A stretch of DNA of 64,000 bases from JAEEJA01 sp036343175 (GCA_036343175.1 JAZASR010000002.1:62001-126000); one strand, 5' to 3'. Counted from the first letter of the stretch, positions 33,386 through 43,518 are shown. Program-made: numbers and translations. Notes: generated from the letters alone by a model not told the origin.

Positions 33386-33427
33386 TTGTATTTATTGCAG
33401 ACTGTCTTACAAAAAGTACTTTTATTT

Positions 33428-34291
33428 TCACGACATGGATATCAGCTTTATATGCTGTCTCAGATTCTCAAGCTGTACGTCAAGGCTCAGATCGATCACA
33501 CGGCTGTCAGTCTCCATAATGCATTGATTCCTTTGAAGACTTCCATCCTCGGTAATAGTAAGTGACGTATCCTCAGGTATCATAGCCTTGAGCCTTCCGC
33601 TCTGTTCATTGACAGCAAGAAGATCTTCACGTGAAACATGTATATTAATATTCTTTGTCCTGTCAAGTTTCTTAAGCGCGTTGTCGATCAGGTAAATGAT
33701 AAGATCCTTTTTATCATCGCAGACCACACCTGTGATCTTCTCAACAAGATCAGCTATTAAAAGTGCCATCTTAGGCTCAAGCTCTTCTTCCTCACGATCA
33801 AGCTCAGCCATTGAAGCTTCATATTGCTTCTGAAGCTCTGCCTTAAGGGTCTCATTCTCATGAGCAGCTTCTTCATTGCCCTCTTTGATCCCCTGCATCA
33901 TGCCTTCTTCATGAGCTTCCATACGGATCTTCTCAGCTTCATTCCTTGCAGCATCCAGAATATCTGCCGCCTGCTGATTGGCCTGATCAAGTATCTGCTC
34001 TGCCTGGAAATTGGCGCTCTCAATAACATGCTTCTTTTCATCCTCATGAAGGGCGTCGTCAAGGACAAACACATCTTCACCCGGAAACATCTGATCTGCG
34101 TCTCCGGAAGTCTCTCCGGAAGCATCATATCTCTTATCAGGTTCAGAAAAAGGCTTTATTACCGGGAAAGCAGAGTCGGAATCTTGAACAGTCTGAAATG
34201 TACCCGCCTTAATGAGCCTCTGGTCAGAGTCAAGCTTTACCTTCTTTTGTTCATGTATATTATTTACATGATTGCTTATAAGATTAGACAA
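33428..34291 (-). CDS. fliH: Flagellar export ATPase regulator FliH
   Basis: A 287-residue protein with a long Glu/Gln/Ala-rich coiled coil (about 85-175, QAADILDAARNEAEKIRMEA) and a C-terminal V-ATPase E-subunit-like domain (VEKITGVVCDDKKDLI). FliH holds FliI at the C-ring. The start is TTG at 34291, overlapping the fliG stop, with GGAGG 11 nt upstream; this implies translational coupling. Confidence 0.92.
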   Translation of the reverse strand: MSNLISNHVNNIHEQKKVKLDSDQRLIKAGTFQTVQDSDSAFPVIKPFSEPDKRYDASGETSGDADQMFPGEDVFVLDDALHEDEKKHVIESANFQAEQILDQANQQAADILDAARNEAEKIRMEAHEEGMMQGIKEGNEEAAHENETLKAELQKQYEASMAELDREEEELEPKMALLIADLVEKITGVVCDDKKDLIIYLIDNALKKLDRTKNINIHVSREDLLAVNEQSGRLKAMIPEDTSLTITEDGSLQRNQCIMETDSRVIDLSLDVQLENLRQHIKLISMS

Positions 34292-35303
34292 CTATATCAT
34301 CACCTCCGCCACGGGAGATAATGATCTCACCTGCATCCTCGAGCTTACGTATGATATTGACAATCTTCTGCTGGGCATCCTCAACATCCTTCATACGCAC
34401 AGGCCCCATGAATTCCATATCCTCCTTGATCATCTGAGCAAGACGCTTTGAAAGATTGTTGAATATAAGATTCTGTACCTGCTCATTGGATCCCTTGAGG
34501 GCAATGGAAAGATCGTTATTATCGACCTCACGCAGAACTCTCTGTACAGAACGGTCATCAAGCGAAAGAATATCCTCGAATACGAACATCTTCTTCCTTA
34601 TGCTGTCCGCAAGCTCCGGATCCTCGACCTCGAGACTTTCCATAATGTGCTTCTCTGTCCCGCGGTCTACTGTATTCAATATTTCGACAATAGCATCTAC
34701 ACCGCCGACGATAGTATAATCCTGGTTGACAAGTGATGAAAGCTTCTGTTCAAGCACCTTCTCCACCTCTTTTATGACGTCCGGCGATGTTCTGTCCATC
34801 TGGGCAATACGCTTTGCAACGTCTGTCTGCTTGTCAGGAGGCAGGGCAGAAATGATCTGCGAAGCCTGACTTGATGAAAGATATGAAAGTATAAGAGCGA
34901 TCGTCTGCGGATGTTCGTCCTGAATAAAGTTCAGGAGCTGACTTGCATCCGTCTTTCTTACGAATTCGAAAGGTCTTACCTGAAGGGATGAGGTAAGTCT
35001 TCCCAATATGTCCTTTGACTTGTCCTCACCGAAGGCTTTCCTTAAAAGATCCTCTGCATAGGTGATGCCGCCTTCTGCTATATATTGCTGAGCAAGGCAG
35101 ATCTGATAGAATTCATTCATCACCTGCTCTTTTACGTCCGGAGCAATGCTCCTTGTATTTGCTATTTCAAGAGTAAGCTGTTCGACCTCATCGTCCTTCA
35201 GATGCTGAAAGACCTTGGAGGATTTATCAGGTCCGAGAGCTATAAGGAGAATGGCAGCCTTCTGAATGCCGGATATATTTTCCTCCTGTACTTCTTCAGC
35301 CAT
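34284..35303 (-). CDS. fliG: Flagellar motor switch protein FliG
   Basis: A 339-residue rotor protein with N, middle and C armadillo-like domains. It contains the EHPQTIALILSYL motif of the middle domain and the charged torque helix in the C-domain (FEDILSLDDRSVQRVLREV) that meets the stator. Its ends overlap fliH, and it follows fliF after a 156-bp gap with tandem repeats. Confidence 0.97.
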   Translation of the reverse strand: MAEEVQEENISGIQKAAILLIALGPDKSSKVFQHLKDDEVEQLTLEIANTRSIAPDVKEQVMNEFYQICLAQQYIAEGGITYAEDLLRKAFGEDKSKDILGRLTSSLQVRPFEFVRKTDASQLLNFIQDEHPQTIALILSYLSSSQASQIISALPPDKQTDVAKRIAQMDRTSPDVIKEVEKVLEQKLSSLVNQDYTIVGGVDAIVEILNTVDRGTEKHIMESLEVEDPELADSIRKKMFVFEDILSLDDRSVQRVLREVDNNDLSIALKGSNEQVQNLIFNNLSKRLAQMIKEDMEFMGPVRMKDVEDAQQKIVNIIRKLEDAGEIIISRGGGDDIVV

Positions 35304-35322
35304 GTTACATTTTCCTTTCTAT

Positions 35323-35386
35323 CTAAAAGCATGCACCTAAAAGCATACATCTTCTGTTATCCTAAAAGCATGCATCATATGTTATC
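35323..35386. repeat. Tandem repeats between fliF and fliG
   Basis: Two adjacent 25-bp copies (35337-35361 and 35362-35386, three mismatches) are preceded by a partial third copy CTAAAAGCATGCAC (35323-35336). They lie in the leader of fliG on the coding strand, close to its start codon. Confidence 0.8.
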
Positions 35387-35459
35387 GATCGCGATGCCAA
35401 TATCAGTCTTATCTTAATAATTCAATATTTAATATATATCATATCCAGGTCCTTAAATA

Positions 35460-37076
35460 TCAATCCCACTCATCATTGATCCAGTTCCTGAGCAGCTGGG
35501 CGACAGCCTCGGGATTCTCATCGACGAACTTCTCAATGAGTTTCCTTGTCTCGGACTTATCGCTGAACTCGATATCCTCAAGTGACTGATCTTCCTTAGT
35601 TGTAGCAAGCAGTTCTTCCACTGAAAGCTCCGGCTCCATTTCCTGGACCTTGACCGGTGATGTACCTCTGAGAACTACATATGCAAGCAATGCAACAATG
35701 AGCACTGCAAGTATTATCATGAGCCAGTTTGAAATGTTGAAGCCCTTCTTTTCCTTGGCTACGAACTTAGGCACCTCATATGCAGCAACAGTGATATTGG
35801 AGCTGTTGACGCCCGTTGCCATGGATATGAGACTCAGCTCTTCATCAGACAGTGTAATAGGGGTCCTTGCGCTGTTCTGAGCTATATATTGCTCGAATGT
35901 CATATTCGCAAGTGTTCCCGCTGCCTCAAGATCCTTTTCTTTTATAACATTATATCTGATCACGACTATTCCGAGCGATGAATCATCATACTGGATAGCC
36001 GGTGTTTCCTGTTTAATATTCTGTACAGTTTCATTTGTAAGAAGATCCGTAAGCTTCTGAATGCTTACTGAAGAACTGGACCTGCCGGAATCAAGAATAA
36101 CAGTATCAGTATCGGAATCATTGGAATCAGTTCCCGGCTCGCCGCCTGCGCCTGAAGCCCCGGATGATTCATAGGTATACAGATTGGTAGGATAACCATA
36201 TTCACGACCGTCTGCCACAGAGTACTCCTTTGAGAGAGTCTCTATCTCATTCATATTGAATCTGATGCCCTGAGTTCCGACCTGAACGTCATCATAGCCT
36301 GACTTTATGAGAAGGTCAGTTACATTAGATGCTATGGTCTTTCTGAGTTTTTCACAATATTCAGCAGCGCCGCCGGCTATAGAACCGCCCAGACTTCCGC
36401 TTGTAGCCCCATTGTAAAGGCAGTTGCCGTCTGAATCATTTATTATTACATGACTTACGTCAGTTCCCACAATATTGGCAAGCCATGAAGCAAGGGCTGC
36501 CTTTGTCTCATCCGTAAGGAGCTTTTTGTTGCTCTCATCTACCTTTATACGGGCAGTGATCGATGTTGCCTGTTCCTGATCGAGAACAGAATATGTCGAC
36601 TCCGGTACATCTATAAAGATGTCAGCATCATCAACAAATGAATACTGGATTATGCTCTGCTTGATCTCATTCTGCAGGGCAAGTATCCTCTTCTGGCTCT
36701 TTTCAGCTTCCGATGTCGAAAGACTGTTATCAAAAGCCTGATCCCAGGTATATCCCTTATCCTCCAGCCCGTTGTCGCTCATGGTATAGAGAGACTTTGT
36801 ATAATCTTCCTGGTGTACATAGAGCGTAAGTCCGTCACGTGAGCTTTTATTTGGAATAGAAGCTCCGTCAAGGGCATTCTTCATACTCGACGCATCAGTG
36901 ACAGACTTAAAGCTTTCGAACCTGACCCAGGTAGGACGGGAAACGAAATAAGCCGTCACTGCAATAAGAACTATGACAGCGGCAAGTATCGATATGATTA
37001 TTGTTTTCTGTTTTCCTGAATATTTATTCCAAAAAGCGAGGAGCTTTTTTGGAATTTCCTTTATCCTGTCTCTCAT
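35460..37076 (-). CDS. fliF: Flagellar MS-ring protein FliF
   Basis: A 538-residue membrane protein with helices near residues 26-46 and 450-470 that anchor the MS ring. The segment between carries the ring-building motifs (VRFESFKSVTDASSMKNAL, DNSLSTSEAEKSQKRILALQNE) and a Ser/Asp-rich loop. The C-terminal tail (ETRKLIEKFVDENPEAVAQL) binds FliG. FliF is the first structure built in flagellar assembly. Confidence 0.97.
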   Translation of the reverse strand: MRDRIKEIPKKLLAFWNKYSGKQKTIIISILAAVIVLIAVTAYFVSRPTWVRFESFKSVTDASSMKNALDGASIPNKSSRDGLTLYVHQEDYTKSLYTMSDNGLEDKGYTWDQAFDNSLSTSEAEKSQKRILALQNEIKQSIIQYSFVDDADIFIDVPESTYSVLDQEQATSITARIKVDESNKKLLTDETKAALASWLANIVGTDVSHVIINDSDGNCLYNGATSGSLGGSIAGGAAEYCEKLRKTIASNVTDLLIKSGYDDVQVGTQGIRFNMNEIETLSKEYSVADGREYGYPTNLYTYESSGASGAGGEPGTDSNDSDTDTVILDSGRSSSSVSIQKLTDLLTNETVQNIKQETPAIQYDDSSLGIVVIRYNVIKEKDLEAAGTLANMTFEQYIAQNSARTPITLSDEELSLISMATGVNSSNITVAAYEVPKFVAKEKKGFNISNWLMIILAVLIVALLAYVVLRGTSPVKVQEMEPELSVEELLATTKEDQSLEDIEFSDKSETRKLIEKFVDENPEAVAQLLRNWINDEWD

Positions 37077-37182
37077 TCCTAAGACTTCCCATTTATTTTA
37101 TTCACAGGCACAGCCTGACATATATTATAAGCAGCAGTCAGATACAGTCTCAGCAGGTGATAAAAACAGACCTGAAGCTGCA

Positions 37183-37530
37183 TCAGAACTGCATATTCAT
37201 AAGCTCTCTGTATCCCTGCATGACCGCATCACGAACGGCTACGGTATATTGAAGCGATACATTGGCTTTCTGCTGCGCTACCATCAGATCATGAAGATTA
37301 TCGCTCTGGCCTGCAGCATACCTGATCTCCTCCATCTCAGCAGCATTACTCAGGTCATTGGTCTTCTTAATGAGACCGACCGCAGAATCAAGTGCAGCTG
37401 AAAAAGGACCATCAACTGTATTAGTTTCCTTATCTGTATAAAAATCGGACTTAATGTCGATATCCTTGCCTATAGAAGGCATCTTAAAAGAATCGAACAG
37501 CTCACTGTCCATAACTTTCGCTAAATTCAT
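37183..37530 (-). CDS. fliE: Flagellar hook-basal body protein FliE
   Basis: A 115-residue rod-junction protein. The C-terminal helix pattern LHDLMVAQQKANVSLQYTVA and the ending VMQGYRELMNMQF are classic FliE. FliE links the MS ring to the rod. It lies between flgC and fliF. AGGG precedes ATG. Confidence 0.95.
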   Translation of the reverse strand: MNLAKVMDSELFDSFKMPSIGKDIDIKSDFYTDKETNTVDGPFSAALDSAVGLIKKTNDLSNAAEMEEIRYAAGQSDNLHDLMVAQQKANVSLQYTVAVRDAVMQGYRELMNMQF

Positions 37531-37557
37531 AAAATTAAACCCTCAAAAATAAGCCCT

Positions 37558-38001
37558 TCATGACTGTCCTATTTGAAGAGCTCTTAACTGCATATTCTTT
37601 GAAGCGTCAAATGCGGTAACATTCGCCTCATAGGCGCGTGTTGCATCGATCATATCCGTCATTTCCTGAACGGTATTAACATTAGGATATGTAACATATC
37701 CCTTTTCGTCAGCATCGGGATTAGATGGATCATATACCATTCTGACCTCTGACTTATTGTCCTCAAAGATCCTTGACACCTTGACGCCACCCCCTACCAT
37801 TCCATTGGTAGCTGTAGCTAATGTCTCATCGAAAGAAGGATATGCCTTTTCCTGAAAAATAACTGATTTTCTTCTGTAGACACCTCCATCAGCGTCACGG
37901 GTAGTGTTAACATTTGCGATGTTCTGTGCAATGATATCAAGTCTTGTACGTTCGGCAGTCATACCGGTCGTAGAGATATCCATACCGGAAAATACACCCA
38001 T
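37558..38001 (-). CDS. flgC: Flagellar rod protein FlgC
   Basis: About 147 residues from ATG at 38001 (MGVFSGMDISTTG), chosen because AAAGGAAG lies 8 nt upstream; a TTG two codons earlier is also open. The rod motifs are present at both ends (DIIAQNIANVNT and TDMIDATRAYEANVTAFDASK). FlgC forms the proximal rod with FlgB. Confidence 0.96.
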   Translation of the reverse strand: MGVFSGMDISTTGMTAERTRLDIIAQNIANVNTTRDADGGVYRRKSVIFQEKAYPSFDETLATATNGMVGGGVKVSRIFEDNKSEVRMVYDPSNPDADEKGYVTYPNVNTVQEMTDMIDATRAYEANVTAFDASKNMQLRALQIGQS

Positions 38002-38100
38002 TTTCAAATCTTCCTTTCATAAAAGTTTAGTATCCGTAATCCTTTACTTATTATGAAGATAGTAATCCCTTACTCACTAATGTTCCCCTGATCCAAAGCC

Positions 38101-38490
38101 TTACTGACCTTTAACGACCATCTTAAGTCTTGAGAACTCCTGTGTCATAGAATTGATAAGCGTATAATATCTTATCTGATTCTTGGAAAGCTCAGCACTT
38201 TCCGTATCTATATCGACGTTGTTGCCATCGATCCTGTACGATGATCCGCCATAATCGGTATAGGTAGAAGGATGCAGGCTGTCAAGATCGACCCTGGACA
38301 CCTCTTCATCCAGAGAATCCAGACCTGATATCTGGTCATTCAGATATTGCTCAAACCTCACATCCTTACGTTTATAATATGGAGTATCCACGTTGGCAAT
38401 ATTGTTGGCAATTACCGAATTCCGCTTCCAGCTGGCATCCGATGCCTTCTCAAGCACGTTGATGTAATTATATGCACCTGAATATATCAA
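38101..38490 (-). CDS. flgB: Flagellar rod protein FlgB
   Basis: A 129-residue proximal rod protein with RNSVIANNIANVDTPYYKRK near the N-terminus and YYTLINSMTQEFSRLKMVV near the end. The start is TTG at 38490, 7 nt after AAAGGGG. It is the first gene of the flagellar cluster and has a promoter candidate about 45 nt upstream. No codY/hslVU genes precede it, unlike the Bacillus fla/che operon. Confidence 0.95.
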   Translation of the reverse strand: MIYSGAYNYINVLEKASDASWKRNSVIANNIANVDTPYYKRKDVRFEQYLNDQISGLDSLDEEVSRVDLDSLHPSTYTDYGGSSYRIDGNNVDIDTESAELSKNQIRYYTLINSMTQEFSRLKMVVKGQ

Positions 38491-38532
38491 ACTATCAGCC
38501 CCTTTATCCTATAAAATACTTAAGCGATGAGT

Positions 38533-38560
38533 AAAATAAACTCCGCTTATACTGTGTCAA
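38533..38560 (-). promoter_or_regulatory. Promoter candidate for the flagellar cluster
   Basis: Minus-strand TTGACA (38555-38560) and TATTTT (38533-38538) with a 16-nt spacer, about 43 nt before flgB. No sigma-28-type sequence was recognised here. Confidence 0.5.
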
Positions 38561-38642
38561 TGCCGCATTTCAAGCCAAAGATAAAAAATTATCTATTTAT
38601 TAACAAAATTAATACACTATATAATTATACTTCAATATTTAC

Positions 38643-38668
38643 AAAAAACAAGCCTGAAAGTCAGCCCG
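38643..38668 (-). terminator. Weak terminator at the topA end
   Basis: Imperfect stem GGCTGA/TCAGGC (one mismatch), which includes the topA stop codon, followed on the minus strand by TTGTTTTTT. Its strength is doubtful. Confidence 0.35.
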
Positions 38669-40763
38669 CCTCTTCGCTTTTCTTATCCTCGTCGGTCATA
38701 GTCCGTGAATATACGCATTCAGGGTTTGTACATACAAGCTTATTTCCTTTTATGACCATAGGTGAACCGCACTCGGGACACTTTGTCCTTGCAGGCTTCT
38801 GCCATGACATGAACTGACAGTCAGGAAAGGCTGAGCATCCATAATATCTTCTGCCCTTCTTTGTCTTCTTGATAACGATCTCCCTGCCGCATACAGGACA
38901 AGGTATGCCCGTCTTTTCAAAGTAAGGCTTTGTATTCCTGCACTCAGGGAAGCCGGGACATGCGAGGAACTTTCCATAAGGTCCATATTTAATGACCATA
39001 TGTCTGCCGCACTTATCACAGATCTCGTCAGTTTCCTCATCGGCGATCTCTACATGCTCAAGCTCTTCATTGGCCTGTTTTACAGCGCTGTCAAGATCAG
39101 GATAGAAGTTTTCTATGACAGTCTTCCATCTGACCTGCCCATTCTCCACTCCATCGAGCAGTCCTTCCATAGTAGCTGTAAAGTTAACGTCCACTATTGA
39201 AGGAAAGCTTTTCTTCATGATGCTGTTAACGGCCTCGCCAAGCTCGGTCACGAAAATATTCTTCTTTTCCTTGACTACATAATGCCTGTTAAGAATGGTG
39301 GAAATAGTAGGCGCATAAGTGGAAGGCCTGCCTATACCAAGTTCCTCCAATGTCCTTACCAGCGCAGCTTCTGTAAAGTGGGCAGGAGGAGCGGTGAAGT
39401 GATTTGTCTTTTCAAAGCCCTCTCCTTTAAGTGACATGCCTACCTTCAGATCCTTAGGTATCTTATCGCTTACTTCTTCATTATCTTCTTTATATACATT
39501 CAGATATCCCATAAAGATATTCTTTGAAGAGCTTAATGTGAATCTGTATTTATCACTGTCTATGTATACTTTCTTTGTTTCAAAACGCGCATCTGCCATC
39601 TGGCTTGCCGTAAAGCGTTTCCAGATCAGCTGATAGAGTCTGAATTCATCACGCCCCAGCTGTCCCTTTACCTGCGCAGGGTCAAGGTCTATGTATGTAG
39701 GCCGTATTGCTTCATGCGCATCCTGTATCTTTGACTGGGTCTTTGGAGCTGACTTCTTTTTATCATCAGAACCCGGCAGATTATCCGCGCCAAAACGATC
39801 AAGTATATAGTCATGAGCCATAGCTTTGGCTTCGTCTGATATTCTGATCGAATCAGTTCTTAAATAAGTGATGAGACCTATGGTCCCCCGATCCTTGATC
39901 TTTACTCCTTCATAAAGGCTCTGTGCCACTCTCATGGTCTTCTGGGTAGAGAAGTTGAGAGTCTTCGATGCCTCCTGCTGCAGTGTGGATGTCGTAAATG
40001 GAAGCGGCCCCTTTCTGGTCTTTTCCTTTATCTTGATATCTGTGATCTTAAATGTGCTTTTTTTCAGGTCGGCAAGGATATTATCAGCATCCTTTTCATC
40101 ATCGATCTCGATCTTTTTATCAGGGGCTCCATAAAACTCTGCCTTGAAATCGTGCCCCTTTGCCTCAGAGAACTCACCTTCAATGGTAAAATATTCCTTT
40201 GGTACGAAATTATTGATCTCATTCTCCCGATCACATACTATGCGCAGAGCAACAGACTGAACGCGGCCCGCAGACAGACCGCGTTTGACCTTTGCCCAGA
40301 GTACCGGGCTTATGCCATAACCAACCAGCCTGTCCAGCACTCGTCTGGCCTGCTGGGCATCGACAAGATCCATATCTATATCGCGTCCATTCTTCAACGC
40401 CTGCTTTACCGCATTCTTTGTGATCTCATTGAAGGTTATTCTCCTGAATTCCTTCCCTTCAGTAAGCTTAAGGGCAATGGACAGATGCCAGCTTATGGCC
40501 TCTCCCTCACGATCGGGGTCAGTTGCGAGATAGACGATATCAGCTTTCTTTACTTCCTTGCGAAGCTGCGCAAGCAGCTCTCCCTTTCCTCTTATAGTTA
40601 TATATTTCGGTTCATAGTCATTGTCAATGTCTATTCCCAGAGAAGACCTCGGAAGGTCTCTGACATGGCCGTTAGAAGCAATGACAGTATAATTCTTCCC
40701 AAGGAACTTTCCAATCGTCGCAGCTTTGGAAGGCGACTCAACTATAATCAGATTATTCTTCAT
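38661..40763 (-). CDS. topA: DNA topoisomerase I
   Basis: A 700-residue type IA topoisomerase that relaxes negative supercoils. It has the Toprim start LIIVESPSKAATIGKFLG and DREGEAI. The catalytic tyrosine lies in ITYLRTDS near residue 300. Three C-terminal zinc ribbons follow (CDKCGRHM...CPGFPEC, CPVCGREI...CSAFPDC, CPECGSPM...CTNPEC). It belongs to the comM-dprA-topA group upstream of the flagellar cluster. This dprA-topA order is common in Firmicutes. Confidence 0.98.
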   Translation of the reverse strand: MKNNLIIVESPSKAATIGKFLGKNYTVIASNGHVRDLPRSSLGIDIDNDYEPKYITIRGKGELLAQLRKEVKKADIVYLATDPDREGEAISWHLSIALKLTEGKEFRRITFNEITKNAVKQALKNGRDIDMDLVDAQQARRVLDRLVGYGISPVLWAKVKRGLSAGRVQSVALRIVCDRENEINNFVPKEYFTIEGEFSEAKGHDFKAEFYGAPDKKIEIDDEKDADNILADLKKSTFKITDIKIKEKTRKGPLPFTTSTLQQEASKTLNFSTQKTMRVAQSLYEGVKIKDRGTIGLITYLRTDSIRISDEAKAMAHDYILDRFGADNLPGSDDKKKSAPKTQSKIQDAHEAIRPTYIDLDPAQVKGQLGRDEFRLYQLIWKRFTASQMADARFETKKVYIDSDKYRFTLSSSKNIFMGYLNVYKEDNEEVSDKIPKDLKVGMSLKGEGFEKTNHFTAPPAHFTEAALVRTLEELGIGRPSTYAPTISTILNRHYVVKEKKNIFVTELGEAVNSIMKKSFPSIVDVNFTATMEGLLDGVENGQVRWKTVIENFYPDLDSAVKQANEELEHVEIADEETDEICDKCGRHMVIKYGPYGKFLACPGFPECRNTKPYFEKTGIPCPVCGREIVIKKTKKGRRYYGCSAFPDCQFMSWQKPARTKCPECGSPMVIKGNKLVCTNPECVYSRTMTDEDKKSEEAG

Positions 40764-40849
40764 TTATATCAAACCTCATCATAAATTAAGCAATATTTTT
40801 CAGGATCAGAGCCGGTTAACGCGCAGACAGTATCTCGAGCTGAAGATAC

Positions 40850-41962
40850 CTATCTTAAGGACTTTACGCCGGAAATATTGACAGCATAATACTGACCGGA
40901 CGTGCATGTTACAGCCCCCCGGATCTCAAGAGACACAAGTGCTTTCATTACCTCCTGTAACGGAAGTCCTGACATATGTATGATCCGGCTTAAGTGTGCC
41001 GGCTCTAAACCGAGACTAGCATACACTATTTTTTCTTCTCTTTCAAGATTGTTATATACAACCCTTTTTATGCTGCTTATATTCTGATCCAGAAAAATAC
41101 CCAGTCCATCGAGGATATCGCGGATCCCGGTCACAGGAAATGCTCCTGTTTTAATGAGCTCATTGCTGCCGGAAAAAAGCGGGTTCATAATATCTCCCGG
41201 TATTACAAAAAGGCTTTTTCCCTGATCAAGCGCCTGATTGGCAGTGATGAGAGAACCGGAATTCTGACCGGCCTCTATTACAAGTACACCGTCTGATAAT
41301 CCGCTTATGATCCTGTTCCTTCTTGGAAAATGGTTTTTTAAAGGCATGGTTCCCGGAGGAAATTCCGAAATGATGCCTCCTTCGGTCTTCACCCTTTCAT
41401 ATATGGCTCTTGACCTCTCCGGATAACACACATCAGGCCCGCATCCGAGCACACAATATGTTCTTGCGCCCGCAACCGACAGTGCTCCCGTATGAGAAGC
41501 CGAATCTATCCCATAAGCCATGCCGCTTATGATCTCTATCCCGTTTTCGGACATCTGCCTGGAGAGGAGCCTTGCAAACTCCAGTCCCTCATGATCGGCC
41601 CTTCTGGCTCCCACCACGGCCACACTTTTCTTCTGCGGATCAGGAAGACTGCCTATATAGAACAGTCCGAACGGTTTATTCGAAATGTTCTTTAATTTCT
41701 CCGGATAATCTGATCTGTCCGTATAAGTGAAATGAATGCCTTTCTTTATAAGAGCCTCAAAACTGCGTTCAACATTACCTTCTTTCCTTTCCTTATCGAG
41801 TATGTCTGCAATTCTGTCTGTAATATGAGGAGTCTTTTTCCATTCTGAGGGCTTTCGCCTGTATATTTCTTCATAAGAGCCGAACATCCGAAGCAGCTGC
41901 TCTGCACCGGCGCTTCCGACATCTGCAATACTCAGCCAGTAAGCGATCATATCACGAGTCAT
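40850..41962 (-). CDS. dprA: DNA processing protein DprA (Smf)
   Basis: A 370-residue protein that loads RecA on incoming single-stranded DNA. It has a helix-hairpin N-terminal region, a Rossmann-like core with SVAVVGARRADHEG, SGMAYGIDSASHTGAL and FPRRNRIISGLS, and a C-terminal winged helix (about 300-365). GGAGGTGG precedes ATG, which overlaps the comM stop by 4 bp. Confidence 0.97.
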   Translation of the reverse strand: MTRDMIAYWLSIADVGSAGAEQLLRMFGSYEEIYRRKPSEWKKTPHITDRIADILDKERKEGNVERSFEALIKKGIHFTYTDRSDYPEKLKNISNKPFGLFYIGSLPDPQKKSVAVVGARRADHEGLEFARLLSRQMSENGIEIISGMAYGIDSASHTGALSVAGARTYCVLGCGPDVCYPERSRAIYERVKTEGGIISEFPPGTMPLKNHFPRRNRIISGLSDGVLVIEAGQNSGSLITANQALDQGKSLFVIPGDIMNPLFSGSNELIKTGAFPVTGIRDILDGLGIFLDQNISSIKRVVYNNLEREEKIVYASLGLEPAHLSRIIHMSGLPLQEVMKALVSLEIRGAVTCTSGQYYAVNISGVKSLR

Positions 41963-43518
41963 GCCGCACCACCTCCCAGAACAGGGTTATTCCAGTAGTT
42001 CCTGTCTGCGCTTCTGTAGCATACAGCTTCAGAAATATGGACTTCATTGATCTTATCAGCACCATCCATATCCGCTATGGTACGGGCAACCTTAAGGATC
42101 TTATGGTAGCTGCGGTTTGTAAGGAATTCCCTGTCAAAGACCTCTGACAGATAATCTGAAGCTAATGGGGTCAGAGCGCAGTATTTCTTTATGGATGAAG
42201 GGGTAAGTCTTGAATTATATGAAAAATCTTCATCCTTATATCTCTCTCTCTGAATTTCCTGTACTGCTTCGACCCTCATTCTTATCTCATCTGACGATTC
42301 CGGTACATCGAGCGGGTCATCCCTTATGCTCTTAAAATCCATTTGAAATGTTTCTGTGCATATGTCTATCCTGTCAAGAAGAGGTCTTGAAACATGATTC
42401 AGATACCGGCGGACGGATCCGGGTGTACAGCTGCATCTCCTGCTTGGAAAATACCCGCATTTACAAGGGTTCATAGCTGCGACAAGCTGAAAATCAGCGG
42501 GATAAGTGTATGAACCTCCATTTCTTGAAATATGTGCCAGACCATCTTCAAGAGGCTGCCTTAATACCTCTATCGAGCTTAAGCTGAACTCAGGAAGCTC
42601 ATCGAGAAACAGGACTCCGCCGGAAGCAAGACTTACCTCGCCGGGCCTTGGCTTTATGCCTCCTCCTATGAGTGCAGCAGTTGTAATGGTATGGTGAGGC
42701 GATCTGAATGGCCTTTCTGTAATGAGCGGAGCATCATCGGACAGCAGACCTGTCACACTGTAAACCCTGGATATTTTCATCAGCTCATCGAAATCAGGCA
42801 CCGGCATGATGCCGGGTATCCTCTCAGCTATCATCGTCTTTCCGGAACCGGGAGGTCCTATCATAAGTATGTTATGCATACCGGATACAGCAGCCTCTAC
42901 CGCTCTCCTGGCAGCCTCCTGCCCGCGCACGTCCTTAAAATCAAGAGAGGGTCTCTTATGCGCTGTAATACCCGGGATATCCGGAAGATCACGAGCTGTA
43001 TACTTTTCAGGATCATTCGTGATCTCTATCAGATTTTTGATATCCGTCACCGGAATGACCCTGATCCCCTTAACCGTAAGGGCTTCATTCAGGTTCTCAA
43101 CCGGGACATAAGCATATGAAAAGCCTTCCTGCATGGCAGCATATACCATAGGAAGTACCCCGTTAACAGGCAGTACTCTGCCGTCAAGAGTCAGTTCGCC
43201 TATAAATATCTTATCTTTTAAATATTCATTTGGAATTATCCCATAGGATGAAATAACTGCCGCCGCAACTGCAAGGTCATACTCAGTACCATCCTTGCGC
43301 ATATCAGCAGGAGAAAGATTGACAAGTATCTTTTCAGGCCTTAAGAAAAAACCTGAGTTCTTAATAGCCGCCCAGACTCTTTCACGTGTTTCCTTTACTT
43401 CGGCCGACAGATACCCCACGATCTGAAAACCGGGCAGACCATGACTTACATCGCATTCTGCCCTGACTATGCTGCCATCGATACCGTTGACAGCCGCGCA
43501 ATAAGCTTCACTAAACAT
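41959..43518 (-). CDS. comM: ComM/YifB-family Mg-chelatase-like AAA ATPase
   Basis: A 519-residue protein with an N-terminal Lon-protease-like S5 fold (about 1-170), an AAA+ core with GPPGSGKTMIAERIPGI (about residue 219), Walker B GGVLFLDELPEF, and a C-terminal Mg-chelatase-like domain. In other bacteria ComM is a helicase that drives branch migration during natural transformation. With dprA it suggests, but does not show, competence. It follows the nrdR terminator. Confidence 0.95.
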   Translation of the reverse strand: MFSEAYCAAVNGIDGSIVRAECDVSHGLPGFQIVGYLSAEVKETRERVWAAIKNSGFFLRPEKILVNLSPADMRKDGTEYDLAVAAAVISSYGIIPNEYLKDKIFIGELTLDGRVLPVNGVLPMVYAAMQEGFSYAYVPVENLNEALTVKGIRVIPVTDIKNLIEITNDPEKYTARDLPDIPGITAHKRPSLDFKDVRGQEAARRAVEAAVSGMHNILMIGPPGSGKTMIAERIPGIMPVPDFDELMKISRVYSVTGLLSDDAPLITERPFRSPHHTITTAALIGGGIKPRPGEVSLASGGVLFLDELPEFSLSSIEVLRQPLEDGLAHISRNGGSYTYPADFQLVAAMNPCKCGYFPSRRCSCTPGSVRRYLNHVSRPLLDRIDICTETFQMDFKSIRDDPLDVPESSDEIRMRVEAVQEIQRERYKDEDFSYNSRLTPSSIKKYCALTPLASDYLSEVFDREFLTNRSYHKILKVARTIADMDGADKINEVHISEAVCYRSADRNYWNNPVLGGGAA

